In this document: positions 42,604-57,000 of the stretch, in pieces
Layout of the letters: every line of letters begins with the position of its first letter
How positions within the stretch are numbered: position 1 is the stretch's first letter
Source: Branchiostoma floridae
Taxonomy: Eukaryota; Chordata; Leptocardii; Amphioxiformes; Branchiostomatidae
Direction of reading: 5' to 3'
DNA length: 64,000 nucleotides
Assembly (NCBI RefSeq): GCF_000003815.2
Contig: NC_049985.1
Coordinates: 8,890,251-8,954,250 of the forward strand
Position numbers and translations under genes: made by a program
The notes under the pieces: model-generated
Told to the model about the DNA's origin: nothing
What the model saw: the letters and a program-made list of their open reading frames with translations, nothing else
Database searches by the model: none

Positions 42604-44800
42604 ACTCAACAGTCTCTGGACAGACACTGCATGGCATAAAACAGCAGGGTGACTAGAATGTCATTGGTCATCAGTGCTGGGGACGATGCTCAGTTGCCAT
42701 CCCGGTTAGTTTACCTAGTCTCTACCAGACTCCCGCCTGGCCGATAGGCGACTCTGGCCAAGTTAGGAATAAAAACCTAGTAGTAGTTAATTGGCCTAGG
42801 AGTGTTGACCGGCCTGGTCGCAAACTGTACTCCTCAGCCATCTAACTCCTTTGGTGTGTTTTCTGTCTTATTTGGCCAATTTCTACCATTTTCCAGCGAC
42901 CTGTGGAGCCTGGTAGAGGCTATATTTTACCGGTACTCCCATACTCCCTTCGGTTGGCAAAGGGGCGCGTATGGTATTCCCGGTAAACTAACAAGGATAG
43001 GGTGGCAGCTAGGTCATACGCTATACAAATGACTGACAGGATAGGCTTCATCCAAGCAACAATTATGCCAGCAGACTAGGACGCATCGTTTATGACGGAG
43101 GCGAAGCGTCATCATCCCAGTGAACAAGTGTCTGAACAGCTCGAAGGAATCTTTCGGCTGAGATGCAACAACGATTGATGATGCTATGCAGGTTGAGGGT
43201 GCAAATGGCGCTGTACAATCCAATGGATGCAGTAAAAAGACAATTGATAGCTCCAGTCGCCATCTACGGCATCCCCAACGATACAAACAAATCCTGGGCT
43301 TCAGGCATGAAAGCCTCACACAAAACAACAATAAACATTCTCCATGGAAAATTGGTAATATATTTGTACTCTATTCAGTACACCGTGTATACTGAATACA
43401 TGAGAAAATTCACATATAAAAATGTTGTTCCTTGGAGCAGTACGATATTTTGTGTTGTGTAGCTTTTGATACTTGTATGAGATGATTATGTGCCATTTGA
43501 AATGTGTGAAATATCATAGAACTACTCAGTATCACTATGTCCCCATTCACGCGTCGAACAGTAAACATACACGGTTAATTGTTCTTTTACGTGTGGATCA
43601 CCAAAATCTTGTTGCACACCATCCAAAGTGTGTGAGCAATCTGTGATCTAGCCAGGATTCTTCTATTTCTTTGAAAGTAGCAATATCGCATTGAAAGATT
43701 GTATGTATATACAGCCATGATTATGACTTTGCCTAAATCTGACAGGGTCATGTCTTCTTCCTCTCCAACTTGTACCTCTCCGAGAAATGTCAACATCTCA
43801 CGTGTAAAGATCACCGTAATCTTGTTGCCACACCTATTGTTACTGTTGCACATTCAATGGAATGTCAAGTTATCATGTTGATTAGTACTCATTAAGAATC
43901 TTATTGTTCTCTCTATTCTTTCAATTATAAAATGGCAAAGAACTTACTTTCTGTCTTCTACATGAACATAATATTATTCCTCAGTACACTATGACAATTC
44001 ATGTGGTACAGAGTTAAGGCATATGAAAAAAATTGATAGAAACAGTGCAAAGCAATAGAAAACATGTTGCAAGAACTGTTGATGTGACACAAAACTTGAA
44101 TATTGTCATGGATATAGGCACAGACAAAACTTCCAGGTCTCTGAACATTGAACACAACTGAATACTGACCTAAAATATCAATTCTTGCTTCTAAGTGAAT
44201 TTATTTTCAACTTCACAATGTCATGTAAAAACTCAAGAAATTGAGACCATTTTAAGTTTCTTCATTTTGTTACATCAAAAAGTAATTTCTAACATACAAC
44301 AACATACCTGTTCTGATATATCAACATTGTCACAAGCAGAAGCATTCAAAAACCAACACCCAAATGAGGTATTCACTTAACATGAACCAATTTCAAACAT
44401 GTGAGTCTTCCTGCTTTTATCTTATTTATATACTTCATATTTGATACTAGCATATATGGCTGGCAAAATACATGTATGGAAAAATTTGAACAATTAATCA
44501 CAGTTTCTGAACTGGTGTGGGCTTAATCAATTCTATGTTCAACATACTTCTGACAGCCTGTCATTTCATACACCACTGGACAGCAAAGAAAGACATCATT
44601 AAAATTACCCAATGCTAAAATGCCATAATTCTTGACCATAATAAATATATTACTACTTTCATTATATCATATGAAGATGTCTAGACAAAGGGTTAAATGC
44701 AGTTTGCGGATACTGAGGTGCAAGTTCAACATTGTTCTGTTCTACTTAAATATAGAAACTTTTACTACAGGCAAGATCTGTTCCAAGCAAAGCTCATCTA
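42604..44800. other. Intergenic region between the calmodulin-like and NFXL1 genes
   Basis: The two genes converge here. A MITE copy (42716-42925) follows the calmodulin-like gene. Beyond it is AT-rich sequence with no supportable exon, part of which must be NFXL1 3' UTR (below 44801). An AATAAA at 42768 may serve last exon B. Confidence 0.5.
42716..42925. repeat. MITE copy (TCTACCAGA...CTGGTAGAG family)
   Basis: The inverted ends are tctctaccaga and cctggtagaggct. The interior shares ggccaatttctacc and ttccagcgacctgtg with 25399-25575 and with the inverted copy near 10471. Confidence 0.7.
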
Positions 44801-45031
44801 TCAGTCAGAAGTAAGTTGATACATGATAGCAAACAGCAGCACCGTAACCATGGAGACCAGAAGAGCGACAGTCTTCCTGTCCCGGTACCACGGGATCTTC
44901 TCATCAACCTCCGACCTCTGCTTCCTCTGCCGTCGCCTCTTGTTCATCTTACGCTGGAACTCCTCCAGCTCTTCCTGATTGGGACAGAAAGTCAAGAACT
45001 GTGAGTCTGTGACCTCTGTGACCTGACTCTC
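44801..45031 (-). CDS. NFXL1: NFXL1 last exon: charged helix and tail-anchor segment
   Basis: Starts after CTTGCAG with [11 protein letters not shown], continues through the very basic [18 protein letters not shown], and ends with a roughly 17-residue hydrophobic helix and QLTSD. Only five residues follow the helix, which fits a tail-anchored protein with the zinc fingers in the cytosol. Human NFXL1 has the same layout. Confidence 0.9.
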   Translation of the reverse strand, partial: ESQVTEVTDSQFLTFCPNQEELEEFQRKMNKRRRQRKQRSEVDEKIPWYRDRKTVALLVSMVTVLLFAIMYQLTSD

Positions 45032-48000
45032 CTGCAAGGGGAGTATTTATTTGTCTTTTGCTACCATTTTCTACTTTCTTGAGATTTGCCATAACAAGTG
45101 ACTATCACCGTCTCAATATGTCAACCCAGAAGCAAACTGCAAGGTTTGAACCACTCACACCGGGATGGACCCCTACACTGTCTGGTAAGTGTATCATGCC
45201 TGAGGTGTGGTTCTCCCCAATCTGACAAGATGTACCAAAATGATGCACTCATATTTATCTGAGTCAAGTGAAGAGATAGGTGCAAAGTGCCATTCCCGAG
45301 ACAACGCTTAACATTACCCTACCTGCCTGCCAGGGATTCAAACCCAAAACCTTCTGACTCTACAACTCTATCACAGCCACCTTGCCACCACCATAAGTAC
45401 AGAATATATTCCAGGCCCATGTAAGATGTATACTGACCTGTTGTTTCTGCTTCTCAGCTTCTTCATGTTTCTCCTTTTCCAGCTCAGCTGCCTGTGTTAG
45501 AGACACAGGAAGATGATGATATACAGACACTGAAAAAGCTCTATTAACAAAGATGCTCTTAAAGGGCAGCATCTCATATCAAAATGATCAGATTAAATGG
45601 TCACAGAAAATGTTGATTTACGACTCTTTATTTCAGCTCTCAACTAGCTGACTGCTGCCTATCCCTGTGTCAGAGATCCCATGGCCAGTATAATCAAACA
45701 ATGGATAGTGAGTGAGTGACCCACACTTCTCTGACATGACTATACTTCTACACTTACCTTTTGTTTTTCATCTTTGACTTGTTGGCAGATGTCATCACAT
45801 TCCAACCTGGCCTCTCCCTTCTGCAAGGCACTGCAGCGCACATCCTATATAAAATTAAATATTACACATTAATAAAGTTTGAATTTCATCATTTCACTTT
45901 CCCAACTGCAATATCTAAGTACTTTGGGGGTCATTGAAAGCTAGCTTCTGTCAGTGCACAGTTATCTATAGTAAAGTTTTACAAGAATTTGTTTCATGTT
46001 GATTTGGTTGAGTCTACAGTACCCAAAAGCAGTAGGCCTTCAACATGACACAAGTATCAGGTGACATCTTCGCCATGGATACCCGAGGAAAATGGGGTCA
46101 TGTTAATAGCCTGTCTGACCTTGGCATACCACAGTCTATCTGTCCCCACTGAGATGATTTACAATAAGGCTAATTAAAACAAAACATACCAATGACTCCT
46201 GCAGTATTACTGTAAATGCAGAAACTTTTGCGGTGGTTTAATCTTCGCGGTTTTCGCAGTGGCCTCTTCACCGCGAACTTAAAACCACCGCAAACATTTT
46301 TCCATGGCAGTAAGAGACTACAGTGCATGATGCTACCGCGAACTTAAAGCCACTGCAAAAAGTCCATTTTCCTGCTATCACAAAATTAAATCCCCGCGAA
46401 CTTAAATGCATTTACAGAATATCAACACTGAAGCCAGCAGTGAATATTAGATCATACTTCTACACTTGTATCTTTATGCTAAAATGGTCTTCATTGCACA
46501 TCATTTATGCATTTGCATCATTTGTTATCTCCACCATATTATCTTAACAAAGGATATTCTGGCATTTTAGGTAGTAATTTTCGAAACGTATATCACAATT
46601 TTAGTTTACTGAAACTCCAATTGCAATCTCTAGCCTGACACATATAAGTAGTGTAACAAAGGCTATTCTAGCATTTTAGGTAGTAATTTGCATAACGTAT
46701 ATCACAATCTCAGCCAACTGAAACCCAAATTGCAATCTCTAGCCTAACATATAATTTTTGACCAGAGTAGAACAAAGCCCATTGCAGTCATTGTCCATGG
46801 AACTGTGTTTTCCTGAATAACCTGGTTCTAGTTCTATAAGTTAACATCCATCAAAACCGGATTTCTGTTTCAGTCGCTTTTCTACATCTACATATGGCAG
46901 GACAAAGCAGTCCCTTGCTTTTGCGCTAAATTTCCTATTTGCAACTATGAAGAATATCCAGATATATCGTTTCTTGTAGACAGCTGTCACCTTCTTTTTC
47001 CTGCGACACGGACAGCGGATGTTGGTTTTACGGTTGCAGTTCTCTGGCCCGGGGCAGTTCCCAGCATGGCACACCTGGGTGCACTGGTGTCCACAAGACA
47101 ACTGGGGCAGGAACAACAGGACAACACATGTCACAACACATGCCTCTTACAACTCAACAAACGTGGACAGTCAAGAAATGTTTCGTCAATAAACAAGCTT
47201 TGATATCAATGACTGATTGCAAATATCAGTGTCCTTAAAGTTTTGATTCACGACAGTCTTGTAGCTTTAGAAAGCTAACATATAATCTGGATACCTAATT
47301 GCACATGTAAACCACCCCTGTAGGGCTGTCTTACATCTCGATTGCTTCCAATGTAATCTTTTTAATAGGCTTTGTCTCCCGCCATGAAAGCTCTAGGCAT
47401 ATTTTTTGTGGGTATGCTTTAAATAATGTCATACGACAAGGACAGATAGATTACTAACTAACTTAAAGGAATGGAAGGCGTTTTTTGAGCTGTATATAGT
47501 CAAAATCTTGCAGTTCAAGTCCCACAGTTCATCTGTATTAAGTAGATCTACGTGTAGATGAATGATATACCATTCAATTGGAGGTTAGGTAGCCACTGTT
47601 AAATTTTCAGTCATTGAATGAAGTGTCTAGAAGTACACCGGTACCTTGTGGCAATCTCAATACTTAATGTATTACAATTTACAGTACTTTCAACTATTTG
47701 AAAATGCCTATACAACATTTATTACTTAGTTCATACATGTACCACTTTTGCAATAACTGAGCAACCTTTTCGCAACAGGTTGAGGTAAAGAACAAAGAGT
47801 TTGTGTACTAGAAGTTATTCTTTTCATAACGATCCAGTTTGAAAAATAGTCTGTATTTCATGTGACCTCACTCACCCAGCAACACATGACATGTAAGCCC
47901 TGGCCCGGTATTATACAGTTTTCTGTAATTAGCCCTGGGGTTAAATGGACATACCTTCTCCTAATTGACACTGCATTGTGTCGGCTGTCAGAAGACCACT

Positions 48001-51000
48001 TCATCAAGGGACCTTTGACAGCAGCGAAACAAAGCACTGCGCACTAAGTATGAATTTAATGCCATAGCAACTCAAACAGGTGTTGAAACAAAGAGTCTCA
48101 GAGTAGACAGACCAGTTTGGGACAGGGGCTCTGACAGCTCAGGAGGTCTTGTCTTGTCTTGTCATCGGCAGCTGTCCATTTGCTGCGGAGAAGACAACAT
48201 TTCTGTGTCATCATCCAACTGGCAAAAACATGCAGCAACACAATTGAAGGCTATGTCACTTTAAACATTGTCAGTATTATTCGTCTTACAAACATGTCAT
48301 GAAGGTTTGTCTATTTAATGTGTCAAACCTTTTAAACTAAAGTGAGCGACCATGCAGTAAATTGTCAGCCCTAAGGAAAATTAATGATGTGTATCCAACT
48401 ATGTCACTGAAAAAAAAAACAGGTTTGGTGGGTATGGATTCCCTTTTTAGATTTTGTCCAACAAATATGATGTAAAACGGAACTGCATCAGGGCACTTGT
48501 ATTTGCAACACTACACAATAATTAAACAGATGAACAGTGTACCAACACAGGAAGTCTAATTTGAAGTCTCTTTTCGGCAGACAACCGCAAAAAAAGGGCT
48601 AGGGTCAGCAGATTTTTGTAACGAGTCACTAGAAAGACAACATCTTTTATCTGTGCCTAACTACGATTTTATCTTTCAAATAGAGTTGCATACAATGGTA
48701 ATTACTGAATTGTCATCAGCAACTATCTCAGTAAAAGATGACGTATTGTTGAATCCAACTTACTTTATACTACTAGTTAAGTCCTATAAGAAAGACATGA
48801 TCAATCCTGGAAGCTCTATAAAAAGGTCCACAATGTATCATGGACACTCATCTGTGTTGGTAGTAATCATAGTACAATGCTTATGGCGGCTTCGAAAAGG
48901 TGTCTTTTGACACCTGTTCCGCCGTACCCTCCAGTGTGGAGAATCCAAATAAATAAATAAATTTCTTCCAACATATCACATGTGCACACAGATCAAATTT
49001 TCAATGACCACTGTTGCCTTCTTCAGGATAAATACTGATGACCAATCACTTCAGAACATACACTCGCGACAGTTACAGTTACAGTCCATAATGGTCGCAG
49101 GTGTGAAAGTACCACAACCCTGCTGCCCCCCTCCCCACCTGCACTCAATGAAGAGTTGGATGATCTTGCAGTGGCAGGGTTGGCGCACCATCTGTTCACA
49201 GGGCGGGCAGTCGCCGGGGTGACAGGGGCGGAGACAGGGGTGCACACATCCCTCTGGGCGGGGCCGACCACACCCTTCTTCACACACCTCACACTCGGGA
49301 CCAGCCTGGACAGCGGAGAAGGTTATTTACAGTAAATTCACTCATTTTCATGGTAGAAAATAGGTTTCCGCAGTGTTTGCAAAACATGTGCAAAAGTGTA
49401 TGCTTAGTACAACATGTCTAATGTTATGCAAAAACATCCCAATAAAAAAGTCTACTTCATTATTGTTGCATCATTCCATCTATCTGGGACAAAATACAAG
49501 TCAAAAATGTTAAAAAAGCGCCATCTTTCTGTCACTGGAGATACTGCACTACATTGAGCTCTGACATATCTGACATTTATTGTCCTCCAAGATCGTCCTA
49601 TAAATGCAGAAATGTTCACAGTGGTTTCAAGTTCCCAGTTTTCACGAGGCCACTTCACCCCAAACTCAAAACAACTGAGAGCATTTTTCCATTACAATAT
49701 GTGACTACCGGTATATCAGTGTATGATGATACCATCAACTTGAAACCACCATTAGCACTCCATTAATCCATTTTCCAGCTTCTTTGAGAATGAATGCCGG
49801 TGTACTGAAATGCATTTACAGTACTATCCCCTGCAAATGCGATATAAACATACCTGTGAAGGGTCATCCCCAACAATGGTGACGAGATGACATATTTTCG
49901 AACAGGTGTGGTTGGTACAGGTGAGTCGCCGCCCACAAGGTCGTCCACATGGGAAGGGTCTGGCCTGGCTGCAGGGTAACGGGCTAATCTATGGAGTACA
50001 TGGGTAATAAAGAACAATGCTAGTTAACCTTTATCCATGGGGTAACTTATATCCCATGTTGTATTTAAAAACAGGCTTTTGGATACCAAGTCAACAAACG
50101 GTGGTTTCAAACTGCAGCATTTTCAAAATAATTTAATGTGAAACCACCATCCCTCGTCCCACGGATAAAGGTAATCTAACCTTACAGCACTCAGATCCTG
50201 AATCTAATCTCCTTTCATAAAGGTCAGGCCTACTCACAATGACAAACCAAGAAAATGCATAAATCTACTAGAGTCGATTCCATATTACCGAGAGGGTGTT
50301 TCTTGCCTTTTGTTCCAACATTTTGGAAATCAAATACATTATTTCTGTTATTTTCTAAACTGTTCCAACATAGATGCATCATTTGTGATCACATGTTCGA
50401 ACATGGAAACAATATGATGAAACTGGGTCAGTGGGCTGGGAAGAGGGCAATTCACACATCCCTGCCAAGTGCAGGAAATTATGTCTGTCTGCCACCTTCT
50501 CACAAAAGACTCACCAGTGTATACTAGAGAAAATCTAAAAACATAAGAGCCAAACAAAGGACCAAGCTTAGCAGCTTTGTTTATGGGGTCAATAAAAGTT
50601 TTTATGGAGGGAAAAAATGACACAAAATGTTGGAACATGTCGGAACAGTAACAAAAACACATAGATGTTTGAAAATTGTTCTAAATAAAGAGATAATTAT
50701 ATCATTACTTTCCCAAATGTTCCAACAAATATAAAAAGGTTCAAACATGTTTAAACTTTCATTTTGAAATGTTTGAACAATTTCAAACTTAAGTGACTGA
50801 AATGTTCTTTTACTCAAAATAGTTCAAACTTATTACAAATATTATTTCAAAACCATCTCGGTGACTTGGAATTGACTCTACAGTGTTCTTTAAAACAGCA
50901 ATAACTGGTCTACAAAATTGCTTTATTTCACATCAAGACTTTGAGAATGACGGTTTATCATTAGCTTTAACTCACCTCATGTCCTCCCAAGCATTGTCTG

Positions 51001-54000
51001 CAAAGACAATAAAATGAAACATGGCCATTAGTTTTCATCAAGCTCTACGCAAATAAACATCAAATTATAAAGCAACAGTCCTTGAATGAATGTGCATACG
51101 CTTGATGTGTTCAATTACAGATTGGTACACGTTTGCAGCACAGATTTATAGCCTGGTATCCAGCCGTATTATAGCTCCCGGGTCTCTTGTGTCCTCTCCA
51201 CAGACGACAGAAGAGACTCGGGAGCTACAATACAGCTGGATACCAGGCTACAAGATTTATGGGTTTAACTACAATAACGGCAATGAACCAACTGACTTGC
51301 TGTATCTTAAAGTGTAACTACCACATAAAACATGAGTGTGTGAGTAGAATGTAGCCTTACACAGGGAGAGGTACTTGGCAGGGTGGACAGTCAAACCTGA
51401 CCACTGTCAGGACCGGCTGAAGTACAGGCTCCCATGGACCCGCACGCTTCCCCTGGTAACAACAGCAGAGACTTTTAGGGACGGTTTACACAAGGCCAAA
51501 AATTACTTGTCCAAAAATATCCTATGATGTTCGATGCGAGGCGTGTGTCCTAGGACGCTTTTTTTTTGCGAAAAAAAAAAGAGACAGAAAATGAAAATGA
51601 CATGCTGCGGCGCGCCACAGTGTGGCACCTTCGTTTTGACGAGGGCAAAAAAGCGTCCTACGACACATGCCGTGCGTCGAACGTCGTAGGACATTTTTAG
51701 GACAAGTCAATTTTTGCCTCGTGTAAACCGGCCCTTACACTAAATTGCAGTCAGGCTGTAATGATGGGTTAATGATAAGGGAACACATGCACAACATAGG
51801 CCATGCGCCATATACTACAAACCTTTGTGATGTCATTTTTTTCTCTTACCACTTTAAATTCAAGAGGCTAAGACACATGTACGGATCATATTCGGTCCTA
51901 TCTGCTAATTAGCATTAAGAATTCAATCATGTTGATTATACATCACTTGGGCCCCATTTGGAAAGCAGGCCCTTTACCTGTACCTGAGAATCAAGAAAGA
52001 CAATCAATTCAACTTTCACAGCTATCATGCTAATCTTTCAATGCACTTACATGTATCTATTTCCTTAAGAGTCTACAGAATTACTGTAAATGTATTTGAG
52101 TTCGCGGGATCTACTTTCAAATTGGCGGTAGTGGGAAAAAGGACTGTTTGCAGTGGTTTTAAGTCTGCGGTAGCACAGTGCACAGAAGTCTCCTACTGCC
52201 ATCGAAAAATGTTTTCGTCGGTCTTACGTTTGCGGTAAATTGACGACGCAAAAACTGCAAACATATAACCACCGTGAAAAGTTCTGTATTCACAGTATCA
52301 AAACTCCTTTGCTTACATCATACAACTTACAAGGTCCTGAACCCACCTGAGGTTTCTGTAGAACCTTGACGGCAGTATGGCAGGGGTGAGGGCAGATGTG
52401 GGAACAGCCAGGCAGGGGCAGACAGCACCTCTGCCGGCAGGGCGGACAGTCGTTGGCATGGCAGGGGTGGGGTGCACGCTGGGGGTGGTGGCAGTCTGGA
52501 GGCTTTCTGGAAATGTTAGAGTGATGTTTGTGATACTTAATAAGATGGTTTGTATCAAAATCACTGCATGTTATATTAAAAAGTAAATGTTGGCAGTCCT
52601 TCATAGTCGATGTTTCTAGTGTTAACATTACCCTTGTACATTTTGTACATGTAAACATAGATGGCGTGACTCATTACTAATTTGGCAGTAAAGTGAAACC
52701 TAAACAGGAAGTGATCCTCATCATCTGCAGTTCATAAGGAAACTACAGTAAGGATACATAAACTTCTCACAATTACATGTATTACTTGATTGAAACATGA
52801 TATCAAAACTTATGCTAACCCTCATTGTTATAGTAACTAGGATGTTAAGTTTTTCCTTTTGTTTTGTACGCTGTGTAATAGTTGCTGCAATGTACATTGT
52901 TGTGCAATAAAGTTCATTGTTCAAGTTCAAAGTTCACTGCATTCCTATCAGAGGATTGGTAATAAGTGTGACCAGTTCTGTTACCTGCATGGCTGCATGC
53001 ACTTGGGAGGTTTGGCACCCCTCTTCCTCCCACAGGGCACAGTGATGACAGTAAAGCCGCAGTGACAGGAGATGTCCACGGTCTCATTACAGGGGTAGCA
53101 CTGGCCTGGGGAGGGGGGCAGGCAGAGCAGTAGTTAGAAATGTATTTGTAGTTGCATAAAACCTGATTAAAGCACTAAACTGAAAGAAAATGTATTGACT
53201 TAGTCCATTGGCCAAATTTCACACTGATATGTCCTCTGGCCCATGGACTGTCTACCTTTGGAACGTATTCTATTTCTAAGACCTGGCATTGACTAAGGAC
53301 AATGTTATATCATTCAAAGGGTCAAAACATTCAAGATATTCAGAGCTAGTACATTTCATGCTCATTTGGGGTTAGATATCAGAAATATTTTGGAGATAAA
53401 GCTCTCACCTGGATGACACTTTGTTGGACATTTGTGATTCCTGCAGTTCAGGGACCGGCCACAATTCTGGTCACAGGGTGGACACTGACCACCACAGCAC
53501 TGGGATACATAGAATAAGTCATGGAGAATTCAGTATCACCAGAGGTATTAGCCTGACTGTGGGTAGGATCAGCAATCCGACTGAAGGGAGAGCAATCCAA
53601 CCCGAGGGCCGGGAGGGCCGGGACCAAGCTGTATTTTATTTATGTCATACCCACTAAGATAGTGTTCTCGCCAGGCCTTTTCAGCATAGCGGGCCGATAC
53701 GCTGTGGGCTGGAAAAATGACGCTGTAAAACGCCCGCTACGCTGCTTTTTCATTCAGCGTAGCGGCAAAAAAATGGGGAATAAAAGAAAAATATCGTAGT
53801 AAAAATACATAGGCACGCGCCAAGCACGCGCCTTCGCTGTTTCAGGAAGTTATCGACTCGAAGGGAGGTGTTTTACAGCACCGGCCCGCCGTACCGCTGT
53901 CTCGCAGCCGGCAGCCCCTCCCACCCCTTGCGTTCCCGCGCGCGGAAATGTAAACACAGACGCGAGAGGGCCTTGCCCGCACGTGATTAGCGGGGTTGGA

Positions 54001-57000
54001 TCTCTCCCCGGAACAGCCGATGTGCATAAGGGAGCGGCGTTGATAAACAGAGGCTGTTACTCGCGGCAGTTGCGTCTTTCTTTTTCAGTACGGAAAATAG
54101 AAGCAATTATTTCTGACACATTTCTAGAGCAAGAACGGGTCGCGTTCCAAAATTTCCTGTTCTAAATTTTGCGTGTGCCGCCCTGCGTTCGTGCAAAAAA
54201 AAAATATAAAATGAGTAGCGCGTGTGCTGCGAGTGATCAGTGGGGTGGGATCCCTCCGCGGAACAGCCAGTTCCCGGGGAATGTCCTTATTTGGGAAGCT
54301 TGGTTGACCAACATAGGCTGTTACTGATAGTTGCGTAATTTTTATTTCAGCGCGGGAAATAGAATCAATTCTTTCCGACATAATTCTGGAGCAAGAGTGG
54401 GTCGCTTTCCCAAAATTCCTGTTCTAAATTTGAAGCTCTGTATCGGCATTCGTAAGATACAAACCATCGTATTAAAGTTTGTATGTAAAACCCGGGCGTT
54501 AGTTTCGCCGACAAGCCCCGTGTGGCCCCGCCCACAAACCGCCAGGGCAGTGTCGGCATCTTTCCGATTTGATCAAAGGGCCGCCGGCTATCAATCAAAC
54601 GCGGCTGTTGTTTACAGTTTCAGTCATGTGCCGTGTGCAAGTTTACAGCGAACTTCATGCTACGTAATATTACATTCCTTGGACCTTCTTTCCCACAGCG
54701 GTGCTTCTACGAAATATTTATTAGACTGTAACACTGAGTCCCACATGTTTTAAAGAATGGAATCTGACGCGGAATAGCGGTTTTTACCGGGTATTTTCTT
54801 GAAACATGTCCGTGGGAATATCGTCTAAACTCTAACGGCGAGGCGGCGACGCAGGGAGACCGTCAACAACAGTCGTACGGCACGGCGGCTAACAGCGATA
54901 CTAGCGCTATAAACAAGCGCTTCAACTTCGGATGGCAACCAGGACAATATTTTTAAGTACTGTTGAGCTGAGTAAAGTTTGTTGTTTATGAGTTTTTAGT
55001 TGTCTGTGAAGCTTTGACCCGAAATATTGTTACGTCAAAGTCAAACTGCTGAAGACAAGTTTAAGTGACTGCTGCGATTATCGTAGATATGGCCCTAAAA
55101 AAATGATAAAATAAGCCTTCTCAATAGCCTAAAATAAGGCAAGAGCTCCCGGGGGGTTCGCACCCATGGGTCCCCCCACCGGGGCTCTGCCCCTGGACCC
55201 GCCCCGGGGGCCTTCGGCAGCCCCCGGGACCCCTGCCCGACGCTGTGAAAAATTCCTGGTGAGAACATTGATAATACGTTTCAATGCAAAATGTGCCAGA
55301 AAATTTCGTGCCCTTGAAGACAAAAATTGTAACAGCAGTAATTCTAATGTCTGAGTCTGGTATTTGAATTTTCGATAGTGCCAATTGTGGAGTGTGTTCA
55401 AACTATCTGATGGAAGCCTGTGTGATAACAGTAGAAGCCTGTGACACAGGTTACCACCCTGTCCGGAACACCCATATCAAACTTTATTACGTACATGTAT
55501 ATAAGATATGACATAAAATACTGTGCAGAGCAGTACAAGTACCTTCCTTCGGCACTGGTGGCGCTGGCAGTTGCGCATGTTGGTACACCTGGTCTCACAT
55601 AGGTACTCCTTGTTACACGGCAGGGATTTCTTCCTCTGGCCACACCGACAAGTTTTGGTCGCCATCTCCCAACACTGGCAAAAAAATAAAGGAGCAGTTC
55701 ATACCCATAGGACATACAGTTTCAGCTTTGACTGGGGGACTGTAGACACTGGCATTACAGGGTAAGTTACTTGGGAACGTTTTGCAGAAGAATTCATTAT
55801 CCAACACTGACAAATTTGACAACAATCTAGAATCTAGGTACTGTGAATTTTCTTAATCTTGACAACAGAGTATGCAAAGTACATGTACCTTAAAATGACA
55901 GATAAAAAGAAGTTGGCTTTAAAACACATTGAGGAGAAGACACTTACTATGTCTAGATGTTGAAGAAGATAGTATATTTTGAAGGTCATAGTGGTAAGTG
56001 TGATAAAAACTTGGGGTTAGGGTTTGTGTAGATTTTGCGTCAACTGAAAGGTACAAAAGTGCTTACCTGTCCACAAGGCCCAAAGTGACACTTGTCCGTG
56101 CACAAGTGACTACCACAGGACAGCTCCTGAAATACCAATAAGAATTGTTTATGCATTTTAGTACATCATACTGCATCAAGTTTCATGTCTTTTTTAAAGA
56201 TGAATTGTTCCCAGAGCAACAGTTTTGAGACAAAAACCATCACTCATGATCAAAATGAAACCAAGTAATGAAAAATGAGCAGTAATTTGATATACTTAAG
56301 CAAACAATTCACTTGCACTCACCTTCCCACAGGTGTCAATACATGTTGGTGCATCCTCAGTACAAGACAGATCAGAATACACTAAAAAACACACAGAACA
56401 TTTAGTTATCAACTCACTCCAATGCTTAGAGTCGAAAGAGTCTAAACATCTCATACCTCCTTTTCTTGTATGTCTTCTTTAATTGTAGTTCATTATCAAT
56501 TATGCAAATAAGGTTTGATTAACATTACATGTGTCCGATGATCACTACATGGTGTGGACAAAGACATACAAGACAAACAAACACAATGGATACTTAAACC
56601 TGTGTAATTTTCCAAATGTACCTTCATTCTGAAGATATTAGTTAACATATCATTACAAACTGTTAAAGACTTTAATTTGTTTTCCAAATCTTTATAGTAT
56701 TCGCAAACAAAACAGTGTACAGTTTAAAAGAAACCATGAAAGTTGAACCTTTGACAACTCAGCTTTCCCCAAGCTAAACAAAAGGCTAAGGAAAACCTGC
56801 TATCTAATTGTCCTCTCATTGGCCCACTCTTGTCCCTATCTATTGCTACATAACTCTTACCTGTCTTCCCACATGGACAGGTCCTCTTCCCAGTCCTGGG
56901 ACAGGGCCCACATGCCCCACTGTGACATACCTTAGGTATATAGAAAGTAGTAAAAACCTTAAGTTTATAAAACCGTTTCACAATTCATCATCAGGAAAAA

